A stretch of DNA of 64,000 bases from Aliiroseovarius sediminis (GCF_022678485.1 NZ_JALBYP010000022.1:33495-97494); one strand, 5' to 3'; positions 1 through 8,642 are shown, counted from the stretch's first letter. Made by a program: numbers and translations. The notes: generated by a model not told the origin, from the sequence alone.

Positions 1-1921
1 AGCCCTCAACCCCGGTGTTCTTGTCCAGCACGGCCTGAATGTCGGCCTGCACCTCGGCCTGACTGCGGTCACGATCCGCCCAGTCTTGCAGCGACCAGAT
101 ATAAATCCCCGTGTTCCCCGCCCCGCCAAAGCCGGCGATCGAGAACCCCAGATCGACCTCGGGCACCTCGCTTGTGTCTTCTGTCACCTTGTCGATGTAA
201 AGCGCGGTATATTCCGTGGTCGCGTAACGCGGACCATTCAGGAAGGCAAACAGCGCGCCCTGATCTTCCTCGGGCGCCAGCTCTGTGGTGGTGTTCAAGA
301 ACATGAATCCCGTCGCACCCAGAAGCGCCACAACCATCAGCAAGGTCACGGGCCGGTAATCCAGCGACGACGCCACGCGGCGTTCATACCAGTTCGATAC
401 CTTGTCTGACGTGCGATCCACCAACTTCTCGAACCGTCCACCGCTGCCGTGCTTCAACAGCCGCGCCGACATCATCGGCGTGATTGTCAGCGCAACAACG
501 CCAGAAATCAGCACTGCCCCCGCAAGTGTCAGCGCGAATTCCGAGAACAGCGCACCGGTCAGCCCGCCGGTAAAGGCAAGCGGCGCCAGAACGGCAGCGA
601 GCGTCACGCTCATCGCGATAACCGGGCCGGTGATTTCCTGCATCCCGACAATCGCGGCACGGGCGGGTGCCATGCCTTCTTCGATATGGCGGTGGATATT
701 TTCCACGACCACAATCGCGTCATCCACCACAAGGCCAATGGCCAGAACCATCGCCAAAAGCGTCAAAAGGTTGATCGAATAGCCAAGCGCCAGAAGGATC
801 ATACAGACCCCGATCAGCGACAATGGAATGGTGACAACCGGCATCAAAACCGAACGGAAAGAGCCTAGAAACAGGTAAATAACCACAATCACGATCAAAA
901 CGGCTTCAGCGATGGTCTTGAACACCTCTTCAATCGAGGCGCTGATCGTCTTGGTCGAATCGTAAACCATTTTGATCGTCATGCCTTCAGGCAAGCTGTC
1001 GTTCAGGGCCGGCAGTTCGTCCAGAACGGCTTCGGCGGTGGTCAATGGGTTCGCAGCAGGGGTCGCGGTGATGCCAATGAACGTGCCGCTTGCGCCATCG
1101 AAGGTCACGATCTCGTCCTGATCTTTCGACGCAAGTTCGACCCGCGCGACATCCCGCAAGCGCACAACGCCAGATGGCGTGTTGATCAATGGAAGCTCAC
1201 CAAACGCTTCAGCGGTTTGCAGGGTCGATTCCAACGTGATCGAGTAAGTGACATATTCGTTTTCCGTCTTGCCGGGGGCTGACAGAAAGTTCGACGCGCG
1301 GATAGCACCCAAAACTTCGCTTGCCGTGACGCCACGCGCAGCCAGTTTCAGCGGATCGATCCAGACACGCATCGCATAGTTGGCCGCACCGATGATCTGC
1401 ATGTCTGCCACACCTTCGATGGTCGACACGCGTGGGCGCACCACGCGCTCCAGATACTCGGTCAGCTGTTCTTGCGTCATGTTGGGGTTCTGGGCAGCCA
1501 GATACATCAACGCGAAGGTCTGCCCGGTGCCTTTGGTGATCACCGGGTCTTCGGCGTCACCGGGCAACTGCCCGCGCACCTGCTGAACCTTCGCCAAAAC
1601 CTCGGTCAGCGCAACATCCGGGTCTGAGCCCAGTTTCATCTGTACCGACACAACCGACGCCGAGGGCCGTGATTGGCTGGTCACATAGTCAATGTTTTCA
1701 GTTGTCGCGACAGCCGCCGCAATGGGCGCGGTGACAAACCCCTGAATCAGTTCCGGCGCAGCACCGGGATAGACGGTCGTTACGGTAACGACGGTTTCTT
1801 CGACCTCGGGATACTGGCGCAGCGGCAGATTATAAATGGATTGCAGGCCAAGCAGGATAATCAGGGCAGCCAGCACTGATGACAACACCGGGCGGCGAAT
1901 GAAGATTTCCGAAAAATGCAT
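1..1921 (-). CDS. RND (HAE1/AcrB-MexF type) multidrug efflux permease, C-terminus cut by window edge
   Basis: Inner-membrane proton-driven pump of a tripartite efflux system. Reading the minus strand from the ATG at 1921 gives about 640 open codons running off the left edge, where the family usually has about 1,030-1,050, so the C-terminal 40% lies outside. Visible features are a first membrane helix after an N-terminal 'FIRRP' motif, the long periplasmic porter domain, and the TM4 motif 'GLVVDDAIVVVEN' whose paired aspartates relay protons, followed by TM5-TM6. The adaptor gene ends 9 bases upstream, so the two are cotranscribed. Substrate cannot be told from sequence. The call is sure, the drug range is not. 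Confidence 0.93.
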   Translation of the reverse strand, partial: MHFSEIFIRRPVLSSVLAALIILLGLQSIYNLPLRQYPEVEETVVTVTTVYPGAAPELIQGFVTAPIAAAVATTENIDYVTSQSRPSASVVSVQMKLGSDPDVALTEVLAKVQQVRGQLPGDAEDPVITKGTGQTFALMYLAAQNPNMTQEQLTEYLERVVRPRVSTIEGVADMQIIGAANYAMRVWIDPLKLAARGVTASEVLGAIRASNFLSAPGKTENEYVTYSITLESTLQTAEAFGELPLINTPSGVVRLRDVARVELASKDQDEIVTFDGASGTFIGITATPAANPLTTAEAVLDELPALNDSLPEGMTIKMVYDSTKTISASIEEVFKTIAEAVLIVIVVIYLFLGSFRSVLMPVVTIPLSLIGVCMILLALGYSINLLTLLAMVLAIGLVVDDAIVVVENIHRHIEEGMAPARAAIVGMQEITGPVIAMSVTLAAVLAPLAFTGGLTGALFSEFALTLAGAVLISGVVALTITPMMSARLLKHGSGGRFEKLVDRTSDKVSNWYERRVASSLDYRPVTLLMVVALLGATGFMFLNTTTELAPEEDQGALFAFLNGPRYATTEYTALYIDKVTEDTSEVPEVDLGFSIAGFGGAGNTGIYIWSLQDWADRDRSQAEVQADIQAVLDKNTGVEG

Positions 1922-1930
1922 CTCGCGCCC

Positions 1931-3034
1931 CTATTCCAGCGCCGCGTCAGGCGCGACCTCATTGTCGATCTTGACTGCCGCACCACCGACCAGACGGTTC
2001 TGCCCGGCATTGACGACCCGATCGCCAGCTTCAACCCCATCAACAATTTCAACCATGCCGCCCGACCGACGGCCCACCTCGATGAACAATTGCGCAACGG
2101 TTAGCTTTTCTTCGTCACCGTCCTCGGACGCACGTACGACAAAGATAGCATCGCCATAAAGGGTCGAGGTGACAGCAGTTTGCGGCAAGGCCAATACGCC
2201 CTCTTCCTTCGGAAGGTTGATGCGAACGCGCAGGAACTGGCCTGGAAAAAGCTTGCCATTGGTGCCGTCTATCAACGCGCGGATTGTGACCAGGCGCGAC
2301 ACGGGATCAACGCGCGGTTCAATCGCGATGATGCGCCCGTCATAGGTCACATCGCCCACTTCTGTCGTTGTAGTGATCGGCGTGCCGATGGCGATCTTGT
2401 CGATATTCTGTTCGGGAATGGTAAAATCAACCTGCATCTGGTCAAGGTTCTGCAAGGTTGCATAGATCGTGCCGGGCGTCACATATTGCCCCGGTTCGAT
2501 CTTGGAAATACCGATCACGCCGCTAAAAGGCGCCAACATTTCCTTTTGATCCAAAAGCGCGGTCAGCTTGGCAACCTGCGCACGCGCGCTTTTTTCTTGC
2601 ACTTCGGCCGTGTCGACATTGCTGGTGGCACTGATGCCACGTTCTTTCAGGGTGCGGTTACGCTCCAACTGCGTGATCGCCAGATCAAGCGAGGCCTGCG
2701 CCGCCGCCAGATCCGCCCGTTCAATCCGTTCGTCGATCTGAACAAGTTTCTGACCTTCTTCGACCTTATCATTCGGTTCAAACTGCACCTCGCGCACCAG
2801 CCCGCCAGCCTCGACCGCCAGATCCACGCCTTGGGCGGACAGGGCCGTGCCGATGGCATCAATGCCGGATTTCCAGTCAATCGGTTCAACCTCGACCACG
2901 GATACGGCGACGGGCGGGGCGGTCATGCCGGCAAAGAAATCCGCGATCATCTTGTCGCGAAACATATTAAAGCCAACAATTCCCCCCACAAGCAGACCAA
3001 GCAGGACAATGGCTATTGCAAGACGCTTTTTCAT
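1931..3034 (-). CDS. RND efflux periplasmic adaptor (membrane fusion protein)
   Basis: 367-residue HlyD/AcrA-type adaptor that bridges the inner-membrane pump to an outer-membrane channel. It has an N-terminal signal anchor (about residues 5-25), a lipoyl/barrel-sandwich segment ('VEAGGLVREVQFEPNDKVEEG'-like, near 75-95), a coiled-coil hairpin of alternating Leu/Ala/Gln (about 100-165), then the return lipoyl half ('APFSGVIGI') and beta-barrel. It is first in the operon with the RND permease. No outer-membrane factor gene is visible; a shared TolC-like protein is likely. Expression is probably controlled through the palindrome about 60 bases upstream of its start. Confidence 0.93.
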   Translation of the reverse strand: MKKRLAIAIVLLGLLVGGIVGFNMFRDKMIADFFAGMTAPPVAVSVVEVEPIDWKSGIDAIGTALSAQGVDLAVEAGGLVREVQFEPNDKVEEGQKLVQIDERIERADLAAAQASLDLAITQLERNRTLKERGISATSNVDTAEVQEKSARAQVAKLTALLDQKEMLAPFSGVIGISKIEPGQYVTPGTIYATLQNLDQMQVDFTIPEQNIDKIAIGTPITTTTEVGDVTYDGRIIAIEPRVDPVSRLVTIRALIDGTNGKLFPGQFLRVRINLPKEEGVLALPQTAVTSTLYGDAIFVVRASEDGDEEKLTVAQLFIEVGRRSGGMVEIVDGVEAGDRVVNAGQNRLVGGAAVKIDNEVAPDAALE

Positions 3035-3095
3035 ATCATTCTCCGGCCAGTCGGGGGATAGGGACGCTTCTTATATGTCAATTCAGCGAAATCAT

Positions 3096-3121
3096 CCGGT
3101 CTGATTGATACATCAAACCGG
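3096..3121. promoter_or_regulatory. 26-bp near-perfect palindrome, candidate TetR-type operator of the efflux operon
   Basis: The half sites read CCGGTyTGAT and ATCArACCGG around a 6-base centre, with 10 of 13 base pairs symmetric. A second exact 12-base dyad (TTGATacATCAA) lies inside it, offset by 2 bases. The site is 62-87 bases upstream of the adaptor start. A TTGACA hexamer on the minus strand lies just upstream (3125-3130), and a TATAAG hexamer lies downstream (3070-3075). Palindromes of this size upstream of RND pumps are usually bound by TetR-family repressors. No tetR gene is in the window; it may lie beyond the left edge. The rest of the 318-base gap (3035-3352) shows no convincing gene. 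Confidence 0.6.
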
Positions 3122-3352
3122 GATTGTCAATTTACCATGCGAACCCGGATACGTGCTGCAACCGCCGTTTGCCAGCCTTTCCTTCACGTTATCAGTTGAT
3201 GTTCACGACAACTTTATCCAACCACATGACACCGACGAAAAAGAGCATCTTTCATGGTATCCGGCGCCATTATCAGGAAAAGCTTTCACCCTCGGTCTTT
3301 TGGGACGCAGCCGCCGAGCGGCTGATTGCAATGTGTCACGGGGATCTGGACA

Positions 3353-4285
3353 TCAGTCCGCCGCGCTTCGACTGATCCGCAGGGACGAGGCCGACAAGTC
3401 CCGCGCGGCAAGCGCCCAGTCGCAAAATGCCCGCACTTGCCCTGCCATCATGTTGGTGGCTGCCGGACCGGTCAGCAGGTAATAATCGTGATCATCCAGA
3501 ACGGTGCACTCTGACAGGGCGACCAACCGGCCAGTGTCCAGGTCCGGGCGAATCATTGCCTTGGCGCACAATGCGACCCCCTGGCCCGACAGGGCCGCGG
3601 CGCGCAGCATGTTGAAATCTTCATAGACCGGCCCCGCTAGGGTTTGCCGGGTCTCGTGCCCCGCCTGCCCCAGCCATTTCTGCCAGCCAGAGGCGTCACC
3701 ATCATGCAGCAGACCCAGCTTTGGAATATCGGCGGGGTGCTTTGGCGCAGGCCCAAGCCGGTCAAACAAGGCCGGACTGCACACCGGCACGCTGGCGCCG
3801 GGCAGAAAGGGCTGGCTGGAAACACCCGGCAGGGTCGGACCGCGGTCGGCAAAGACGAACGCGATATGCACATCGCGAAAGTCGATATCACCACCGTGCA
3901 GGGCATAAACGATCCGTAGGTCCACCTCTGGGTGCGCAGCGTGGAAATCAGACAGGCGCGGGATCAACCAGCACATCGCGACGGACGGAATTGCCGCAAT
4001 AATCAGCGGCTGCTGCGCCCCGCTCAGTCGCGCCCGTTGGCAAGCCGCCTCCATATCCGCGAAGGATTGAGTCAGAGTTTGTGCCAGTTCCTCGCCATGA
4101 GGCAGCAGAAGGGTGCAGTTGCCTTTGCGTTCGAACAGGCGCTGATCCAGCCAATCCTCCAGATGGCGGATCTGATGGCTGATCGCGGATTGTGACACAA
4201 AAAGCGCCTTCGCCGCAGCTTGAAACGAACCGGTGCGGGCCACCGCCTCGAAGGTGCGCAGGGCGGTCAGGGGAAGAGTTGCCAT
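3353..4285 (-). CDS. LysR-family transcriptional regulator (GcvA-like), divergent from creatinase
   Basis: 310 residues, the usual LysR length. An N-terminal winged helix-turn-helix covers about residues 5-65 ('TGSFQAAAKALFVSQSAISHQ'-type recognition helix), followed by a type-2 periplasmic-binding-like effector domain. The 'PLTALRTFEAVARTGSF' opening is characteristic of the GcvA/AmpR subgroup. It is transcribed divergently from the creatinase gene with 135 bases between, the classic arrangement for a LysR activator of its neighbour. The effector could be creatine or a related guanidino compound; this is inferred from position only. Confidence 0.9.
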   Translation of the reverse strand: MATLPLTALRTFEAVARTGSFQAAAKALFVSQSAISHQIRHLEDWLDQRLFERKGNCTLLLPHGEELAQTLTQSFADMEAACQRARLSGAQQPLIIAAIPSVAMCWLIPRLSDFHAAHPEVDLRIVYALHGGDIDFRDVHIAFVFADRGPTLPGVSSQPFLPGASVPVCSPALFDRLGPAPKHPADIPKLGLLHDGDASGWQKWLGQAGHETRQTLAGPVYEDFNMLRAAALSGQGVALCAKAMIRPDLDTGRLVALSECTVLDDHDYYLLTGPAATNMMAGQVRAFCDWALAARDLSASSLRISRSAAD

Positions 4286-4300
4286 AGCTTGCCAAGTTTA

Positions 4301-4336
4301 ATGGTGAATTTCATTCATGCTGGCATGAGAAACCAT
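4301..4336. promoter_or_regulatory. Candidate LysR operator between lysR and creatinase
   Basis: The divergent gap contains an exact dyad TCATGC-TG-GCATGA (4315-4328). Around it is an outer interrupted dyad, ATGGT (4301-4305) and ACCAT (4332-4336). The T-N12-A symmetry and the position between divergent promoters fit a LysR-type binding site. The inner and outer centres differ by 3 bases, so they may be two overlapping sites. This is sequence symmetry only; no binding evidence. Confidence 0.5.
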
Positions 4337-4420
4337 CTTTTGACAAGAGCCACCTTCCCGAAGGACGTTCAGTACAGCAAAAACACGCATCTTACATGAT
4401 TCAAACGGACGGAGGATACC

Positions 4421-5641
4421 TTGGAGCGCGAGAGATTTCAGGACTACACCAACAATGGCGACAAGGCGACGCCGACCTTTTCAGACGCCGAGATGCAGCG
4501 CAGGCTGGACGCGATCCGCGCCTATATGAAAGACGCAAACATCGACGCGGCGCTGTTCACGTCTTACCACTGCGTCAACTATTACTCTGATTTCCTGTAT
4601 TGCCAGTTCGGCCGTCGCTACGGGTTCCTGGTGGACCACGACATCGCGACGTCGATCAGCGCGGGCATTGACGGTGGCCAGCCTTGGCGGCGCACATTCG
4701 GTGGTCGAAACATCACCTATACGGATTGGCAAAAGGACAATTATTTTCATGCCATTCGCCAGCTGGCTGGTGGCGCCAAGCGGCTGGGGATCGAATTTGA
4801 CCACGTCAATATCGACCTTCTGAACCTTCTGAAGTCCGAATTCCCGGACATGGAATTTGTCGATATCGCCGCCCCTTCGATGCGCCTGCGCATGATCAAA
4901 TCAGCCGAAGAAATCGCGCATATCGAAAAGATGACCCGCATCGCGGACATCGGCGGCGCGGCCTGCGTCGAAGCCGCCGCTGTTGGTGTGACCGAGCGCG
5001 AAGTCGCCTTGCATTCCACCGCCACTATGATCCGCGAGATCGCGAAAACCTGGCCCGATGGCGAATTGCTGGACACCTGGACATGGTTCCAGTCGGGCAT
5101 CAACACCGATGGCGCGCACAACCCCGTCACCAGCCGCAAGATCGAGAAGGGCGATATCCTGTCGCTGAACTGCTTCCCGATGGTCGCGGGCTATTACGTC
5201 GCGCTGGAACGCACCTTGTTCGCGGAAGAGGCCAGCGACGAACATATCCGTCTGTGGCAGGTCAACTGCGACGTGCATGACCGCGGCAAGGAGTTGCTGG
5301 TGCCTGGCGCCAAATGTTCCGACATCGCCAAGGAACTGAACGAGATGTATGCCGAAAAAGACCTGCTGCAATATCGCAGCTTCGGTTACGGCCACTCGTT
5401 CGGCGTCCTGTGCCACTACTACGGTCGCGAGGCCGGGCTGGAACTGCGCGAAGACTGCGATACGGTGCTGGAACCGGGCATGGTCATCTCGATGGAGCCG
5501 ATGATCACCATCCCCGATCATCTGCCCGGCGCAGGCGGCTATCGCGAACACGACATTCTGGTGATCGAAGACGGGGGCAATCGCAACATCACCGGCTTCC
5601 CCTATGGTCCCGAACACCTGATCGTCAACGGCAACGCCTGA
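4421..5641 (+). CDS. Creatinase (creatine amidinohydrolase, EC 3.5.3.3)
   Basis: Hydrolyses creatine to sarcosine and urea in the cytoplasm. The 406-residue product has the family length and follows the known Pseudomonas creatinase almost block for block from memory: 'TSYHCVNYYSDFLYC', 'ISAGIDGGQPWRRT', 'SGINTDGAHNPVTSRK', 'RSFGYGHSFGVL', 'YYGREAGLELRED'. These patches separate creatinase from ordinary M24 aminopeptidases (pita-bread fold without the metal site). His233 in 'TDGAHNP' corresponds to the catalytic His232. The start is TTG at 4421, chosen because GGAGG lies 5 bases upstream and no in-frame ATG fits. It is monocistronic with its own terminator. No sarcosine oxidase is adjacent. 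Confidence 0.95.
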   Translation: MERERFQDYTNNGDKATPTFSDAEMQRRLDAIRAYMKDANIDAALFTSYHCVNYYSDFLYCQFGRRYGFLVDHDIATSISAGIDGGQPWRRTFGGRNITYTDWQKDNYFHAIRQLAGGAKRLGIEFDHVNIDLLNLLKSEFPDMEFVDIAAPSMRLRMIKSAEEIAHIEKMTRIADIGGAACVEAAAVGVTEREVALHSTATMIREIAKTWPDGELLDTWTWFQSGINTDGAHNPVTSRKIEKGDILSLNCFPMVAGYYVALERTLFAEEASDEHIRLWQVNCDVHDRGKELLVPGAKCSDIAKELNEMYAEKDLLQYRSFGYGHSFGVLCHYYGREAGLELREDCDTVLEPGMVISMEPMITIPDHLPGAGGYREHDILVIEDGGNRNITGFPYGPEHLIVNGNA

Positions 5642-5656
5642 GACAAAAAACCGAAG

Positions 5657-5690
5657 CCCCCGTTCAATCATCGGACGGGGGTTTTTTTTA
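5657..5690 (+). terminator. Rho-independent terminator after creatinase
   Basis: Seven-base-pair GC stem CCCCCGT (5657-5663) / ACGGGGG (5675-5681) with an 11-base loop, followed by a run of T. It begins 15 bases after the creatinase stop codon. Confidence 0.85.
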
Positions 5691-5714
5691 ATCCAGACAC
5701 AGCGAGAGGATGAG

Positions 5715-5840
5715 TTGGTATTTTTTGGTTCCGGACAAAGGAATACGGCTACGGAAAATAATACACTGATCATCAACTGGCTGATCATGCTTGCGTCGGT
5801 TGGCGTCTTGATCTGGCAGGCTGGATGGTCGGCCCACTGA
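5715..5840 (+). CDS. Possible 41-residue single-pass membrane protein
   Basis: A TTG codon follows a purine-rich GAGAGG 6 bases upstream and opens 41 codons. The peptide has a polar N-terminus and one predicted membrane segment (about residues 18-36, 'LIINWLIMLASVGVLIW'). An ATG at 5825 in another frame opens a second short hydrophobic ORF (5825-5923, 32 residues, 'IATALYVLVSLATM'). The pair might be two overlapping small membrane peptides or one frameshifted gene. No family is recognised. Support is limited to the start signal and the hydrophobic profile. Confidence 0.3.
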   Translation: MVFFGSGQRNTATENNTLIINWLIMLASVGVLIWQAGWSAH

Positions 5841-5940
5841 CGGGCCGTCGGATTGCGACCGCGCTTTATGTCTTGGTCAGCCTTGCAACAATGAAAATGC
5901 AAGCGCGGATCGAGCCGGCCTGACCCTCCCGCAGGCCGAT

Positions 5941-5970
5941 GGGGCGGTCCCTTCGGGGGCCGCCCACCCC
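5941..5970. terminator. GC-rich hairpin with TTCG loop downstream of photolyase
   Basis: Stem GGGCGGtCCC (5942-5951) with GGGgCCGCCC around a TTCG tetraloop, lying 8 bases beyond the photolyase stop and between convergent transcription units. There is no T-run on either side, so it may be a stabilising or attenuating hairpin rather than a true intrinsic terminator. Confidence 0.45.
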
Positions 5971-5977
5971 AAACCCA

Positions 5978-7519
5978 TCAAAGGGTTTCAAGAAACGCGC
6001 TGGCGCTGGCGCGATAGGCATCCTTCTTATCGTCCCCCATCCTGTCCCACGTGTGAAACACCTGCCCCAACCGCGGGTTCTGGCGCAGTTTCTTTTCGTT
6101 ACGGATCAGGAAATCCCAATACAGTGCGTTGAACGGACAGGCCCCGTCGCCGGTCTTTTTCTTCACGTCATACCGGCAGGCGCCGCAATAGTCGGACATC
6201 TTGTTGATGTAATTCCCGCTGGCGGCATAGGGCTTGGACGCCAACAGACCGCCATCGGCGAACTGGCTCATCCCGATGACGTTCGGCGCCTCGACCCATT
6301 CATAGGCGTCGAAATAGACCGCCAGATACCATTCATGCACCGCATGTGGATCAACGCCGGCCAGCATCGCGAAATTCCCCGTCACCATCAGGCGCTGGAT
6401 GTGGTGGGCATAAGCCTCGTCCCGCGTCTGTGTGATCGCGGCGGCCATGCAGGCCATGTCGGTGTCGCCGGTCCAGTAGAACCATGGCAGATCGCGGGAG
6501 GCCTCGAAAAAGTTCTCGTCGGTGTAGCCGGGCATTTTCAGCCAATAGACCCCGCGCACATATTCCCGCCAGCCGATGATCTGGCGAATGAACCCCTCGG
6601 CTGCGTTCAGGGGCGCGTGGCCGTCATAATAGGCGCGTTCGACCCGGCGACAGACCTCCAGCGGGTTCAGAAGGCCCGCGTTGATGTAGGCTGAAAGGAC
6701 CGAGTGATACAGGAACGGCTCGCCCTCCAGCATCGCGTCCTGATAGTCGCCGAAACACGGCAGCGCCTGATCGACGAAGGCCTCAAGCGCCTTTAGCGCA
6801 TCGTCGCGGGTCACGGCGCTCCAGAACGGGCGAAGGGTGCCAAAATTGTCTGCAAACTCGGCTTCGACCAGATCAAGAACGTCACTGGTGATCTGATCCG
6901 GCGCGACGCGAAGCGGCTGGGGCATGAACAGGTCGCCCTTGGCGGGCTTGCGGTTCTCGGCGTCGAAATTCCACTGTCCACCCTCGGGCTGGTCGCCTTG
7001 CATCAACAGCCCGGTCTTGCGGCGCATGTCGCGATAGAAATATTCCATCCGCAACTGTTTGCGCCCCTTCGCCCAGCTTTGAAAATCCGCGTGCGGGCAC
7101 ATAAATCTTGTGTCCTCCAGCACCTGCACGGCAACGCCCAGATCATCGGCCCAACCGTCCATCTCGGCCTTCAGGCGGTATTCGCCCGGTTCGGTCACAA
7201 CCACGCCCTGCGCGTCGTGGTGGGTGATGGCGCGCGCAACCTCGCCCTTCAGCGACCCGGTGTTGTCGCCGTCACCGTAACGGGTATAGCTGATCTGCCA
7301 CCCTTGCGCCTGAAGCTCTGCCGCGAAATGGCGCATGGCTGAAAAGATCAACGCGATTTTCTTCTTGTGGTGGGCGACATAGGTCGCTTCGGTCGCGACC
7401 TCGGCCATCACGATCACATCTTTGTCCCGGTCGGCTTCCATCAACGCGTGCAGGTCGGGTGACAGTTGATCGCCAAGAATCAGGATGATGCGCGGATGCT
7501 CGGGCTTGTCCGTCACCAC
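5978..7519 (-). CDS. phrB: Iron-sulfur bacterial photolyase/cryptochrome (FeS-BCP, PhrB/CryB type, (6-4) photolyase)
   Basis: 513-residue member of the deoxyribodipyrimidine photolyase-related family that repairs (6-4) UV photoproducts with FAD, an antenna ribolumazine and a 4Fe-4S cluster. The N-terminal alpha/beta antenna domain starts 'LILGDQLSPD'. The C-terminal helical FAD domain carries four cysteines at 357, 445, 448 and 461 ('DYCGAC', 'GACPF') that match the cluster ligands of PhrB. The start is GTG at 7519 (a second GTG at 7516 is equally possible and would give a 4-base GTGA overlap with the SDR stop). It is last in the gpx-tspO-SDR-phr operon. Confidence 0.93.
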   Translation of the reverse strand: MVTDKPEHPRIILILGDQLSPDLHALMEADRDKDVIVMAEVATEATYVAHHKKKIALIFSAMRHFAAELQAQGWQISYTRYGDGDNTGSLKGEVARAITHHDAQGVVVTEPGEYRLKAEMDGWADDLGVAVQVLEDTRFMCPHADFQSWAKGRKQLRMEYFYRDMRRKTGLLMQGDQPEGGQWNFDAENRKPAKGDLFMPQPLRVAPDQITSDVLDLVEAEFADNFGTLRPFWSAVTRDDALKALEAFVDQALPCFGDYQDAMLEGEPFLYHSVLSAYINAGLLNPLEVCRRVERAYYDGHAPLNAAEGFIRQIIGWREYVRGVYWLKMPGYTDENFFEASRDLPWFYWTGDTDMACMAAAITQTRDEAYAHHIQRLMVTGNFAMLAGVDPHAVHEWYLAVYFDAYEWVEAPNVIGMSQFADGGLLASKPYAASGNYINKMSDYCGACRYDVKKKTGDGACPFNALYWDFLIRNEKKLRQNPRLGQVFHTWDRMGDDKKDAYRASASAFLETL

Positions 7520-8175
7520 GGCACGGTCTTCCCCGCCCAGTCAAAAAAGCGCCCGCTGTCGTCCGGGGTCAATCCGTCGATGACGTCAAGCAGGTTGCGG
7601 GCGGCCTGTTCGGCTGGCACGGATTTGTGCTGGGGATAATCCTGCGTAAACGGCGTCGCCACCGTGCCGGGATGCAGCGCGACGCAAGTCAGGTGTTTGT
7701 GGGTCCGCCCCAACTCGATCGAAGCGGTTCGGATCAATTGGTTCAGCGCCGCTTTTGACGCGCGATAGGAATACCAGCCCCCCAGCCCGTTATCGCCGAT
7801 TGACCCCACGCGGGCCGACAGGGCAGCAAAGACAGCGGGTTTCGTGCGCGGCAGCAGGCGTTTGGCATGTTTCAGAACAAGCGCCGGGCCGATGGCATTG
7901 ACTGCAAACACAGCCTCCAGTTCCTGCGCGCTCAAGGCCCCAATGGATTTCTCGGGCCCGGTGGTGCTAGCCAGAACACCCGTCGCGACGATAACCAGAT
8001 TGAACGGAGCCTCAAGCTGTCCGAGTACATCTGCCACACTGTCCTCGTCCGTGATGTCCAAACCATCGCCGGATCGTGACAGGCCCGTGACGTCGTAGCC
8101 GCGCCCTGTCAACGCGGCGGCCAGCGCCTGCCCCACCCCGCCTGATGCCCCGATAACCAAAGCGCGTTTATCCAT
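7513..8175 (-). CDS. Short-chain dehydrogenase/reductase (C-factor/CsgA-like)
   Basis: 220-residue classical SDR. The Rossmann motif 'GASGGVGQ' is near the N-terminus, and the catalytic 'YSYRASK' gives the Tyr-x3-Lys pair. 'NAIGPALV' supplies the structural Asn and a Ser precedes it in 'LSARVGSIG'. ATG 8175 is chosen; a GTG four codons upstream (8187) lacks a clear ribosome site. It lies between tspO and photolyase with overlapping or near-touching ends, so it is translated as part of that operon. The substrate is unknown. SDRs of this subgroup often sit beside photolyase genes in roseobacters. Confidence 0.9.
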   Translation of the reverse strand: MDKRALVIGASGGVGQALAAALTGRGYDVTGLSRSGDGLDITDEDSVADVLGQLEAPFNLVIVATGVLASTTGPEKSIGALSAQELEAVFAVNAIGPALVLKHAKRLLPRTKPAVFAALSARVGSIGDNGLGGWYSYRASKAALNQLIRTASIELGRTHKHLTCVALHPGTVATPFTQDYPQHKSVPAEQAARNLLDVIDGLTPDDSGRFFDWAGKTVPW

Positions 8176-8188
8176 GTCAGTTCCCACG

Positions 8189-8641
8189 TCAGTTCAAGAA
8201 GAAGATCGCGGCATTCAGGGCCGAGGCAAAGCCCACCCACGCCGCATAAGGGATGAACAGAAGGCCCGACACACGGTCCACGAGCCAAGCGGATTTGATG
8301 AACAGAAGGATCGTGACAAGCATGGCTGCGATCACGATCAGGGCAATCCCCGGCATCTGCAGCGCGAAAAACAAGGGCGACCACAGGAAGTTCAGGCCCA
8401 TCTGAACCAGCCACAACCGAAACAGCGCGGGGTGGCCCGGCTGTTGCCAGACCCGCCAGCCTGCCACCGCGATCATTAGGTAAAGCACCGTCCAGACCGG
8501 CGCGAACACCCAGTTGGGCGGGTTGAAAAACGGCTTGTTCAGCGCCGCATACCATTCTCCGGGCGCAGTCAGGGTGCCAATCGCACTGCCTGCACCGATG
8601 ACAATCACCACAAAAACCAGAAGAGAGATTGCGTTTTTCAT
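8189..8641 (-). CDS. tspO: TspO/MBR family tryptophan-rich sensory protein
   Basis: 150-residue five-helix membrane protein, full family length. Diagnostic patches are 'WYAALNKPFFNPPNWVF' and 'PVWTVLYLMIAVAGW' in the first half and 'PYAAWVGFASALN' near the C-terminus. TspO binds porphyrins and cholesterol-like ligands. In Rhodobacter it links tetrapyrrole and oxygen status to expression of photosynthesis genes. Its start is one base from the gpx stop, so translation is coupled. The neighbours (peroxidase, photolyase) suggest a role in photo-oxidative stress here. Confidence 0.95.
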   Translation of the reverse strand: MKNAISLLVFVVIVIGAGSAIGTLTAPGEWYAALNKPFFNPPNWVFAPVWTVLYLMIAVAGWRVWQQPGHPALFRLWLVQMGLNFLWSPLFFALQMPGIALIVIAAMLVTILLFIKSAWLVDRVSGLLFIPYAAWVGFASALNAAIFFLN

Positions 8642-8642
8642 A

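Noticed and set aside
3124..3375. 83-residue plus-strand frame in the gap between the efflux adaptor and lysR
   Set aside because: No ribosome site, no recognisable domain, and it overlaps the end of lysR on the other strand.
4901..5902. Long minus-strand frame of 333 codons
   Set aside because: It is antisense to the sure creatinase gene for most of its length and its sequence has no family features.
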